NCBI GenBank assembly: GCA_033857955.1 | Contig: JAWVCW010000019.1 | Location: 1 to 64,000 of the forward strand | Direction: 5' to 3' | Length of the DNA stretch: 64,000 bases | DNA from: Gaiellasilicea sp033857955 | Lineage (GTDB): Bacteria; Actinomycetota; Thermoleophilia; Gaiellales; Gaiellaceae | Shown: piece by piece, positions 63,955 to 64,000 of the stretch | Numbering within the stretch: position 1 is the first letter of the stretch | Layout: every line of letters starts with the position of its first letter | The notes under the pieces: model-generated | Databases searched by the model: none | Seen by the model: only the letters and a program-made list of their open reading frames with translations | Told to the model about the DNA's origin: nothing | Made by a program: the position numbers and the translations under genes

Positions 63955-64000
63955 GTGGCAACGCTGGCCAGACCATCCACGCTCGAACCGATCCGGGAGA
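63955..64000 (+). CDS. Start of the next gene (partial)
   Basis: GTG 63955 behind AGGAGAAAATC starts MATLARPSTLEPIRE and runs off the window. Too short to identify; it belongs to the menaquinone operon by position. Confidence 0.6.
   Translation, partial: MATLARPSTLEPIRE

Overview
The window is a 64 kb piece of a high-GC (roughly 70%) chromosome with dense, mostly co-directional genes, many of them coupled by ATGA, GTGA or TTGA stop/start overlaps. The gene set suggests a deep-branching, aerobic, heterotrophic actinobacterium, most likely of the class Thermoleophilia (inference). The evidence is a GroEL with a GGM-rich tail, the futalosine menaquinone route (mqnD, with UbiD, UbiX and UbiE family proteins), a Bacillus-type menaquinol:cytochrome c reductase with a fused cytochrome c, and many lineage-typical small proteins. 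No rRNA, CRISPR array, prophage or insertion sequence was seen; there is one tRNA gene.

Layout. 1-5.5 kb: 3' end of groEL, a hairpin-rich spacer, an ACT-domain protein coupled to two tandem metallo-beta-lactamase paralogues, a molybdopterin oxidoreductase divergent from ygfZ, then tRNA-Arg. 5.7-10.5 kb: one giant secreted GH38-type glycosidase with Calx-beta, LamG, Ig-like, FN3 and LamG modules. 10.5-12.7 kb: lipoprotein, NRAMP-like transporter and two PRC-barrel-like proteins. 12.7-20.6 kb: ornithine cyclodeaminase-like protein, a DtxR/MntR regulator, mqnD, thiolase, aldehyde dehydrogenase, MFS transporter and an allantoate-type amidohydrolase. 21.1-28.2 kb: a purine catabolic locus, with a leftward urate operon (8-oxoguanine deaminase, HIU hydrolase, OHCU decarboxylase, PuuD, DUF3830) divergent from a three-subunit xanthine dehydrogenase operon. 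28.3-38.6 kb: two crotonases including PaaG, a probable selenoprotein W gene with an in-frame UGA, an AidB-like dehydrogenase and the paaABCD operon with its TetR regulator. 38.6-45 kb: diacylglycerol-kinase-like protein and a 2-oxoacid dehydrogenase operon (E1alpha, E1beta, acetamidase, HIRAN protein, E2). 45-53 kb: phosphodiesterase, pcm, GtrA, two polytopic glycosyltransferase-like proteins, a YmdB-like phosphoesterase and an M23-like protein. 53-64 kb: hemB-hemL, an unknown protein, glutamate dehydrogenase, ubiD, qcrABC, ubiX, ubiE and a polyprenyl diphosphate synthase.

How the genes fit together. The last 7 kb make menaquinone (prenyl tail, UbiD/UbiX-type decarboxylation, C-methylation; mqnD lies 42 kb upstream) and pass its electrons to cytochrome c through QcrABC. 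The catabolic middle turns purines into allantoin and allantoate, and phenylacetate and branched-chain or other 2-oxo acids into acyl-CoAs.

The most unusual features are not ordinary genes. They are: (1) a SelW-type gene with an in-frame UGA followed by a possible SECIS hairpin; (2) a dispersed hairpin element of about 90-110 bp present three times, with compensatory stem changes; (3) a 25-bp palindrome present four times, two of them inside the two interdomain linkers of the E2 gene; (4) a recurring TANNNT-N6/7-start-codon pattern that implies widespread leaderless transcription, sometimes with the -10 box overlapping the upstream gene's TAG stop.
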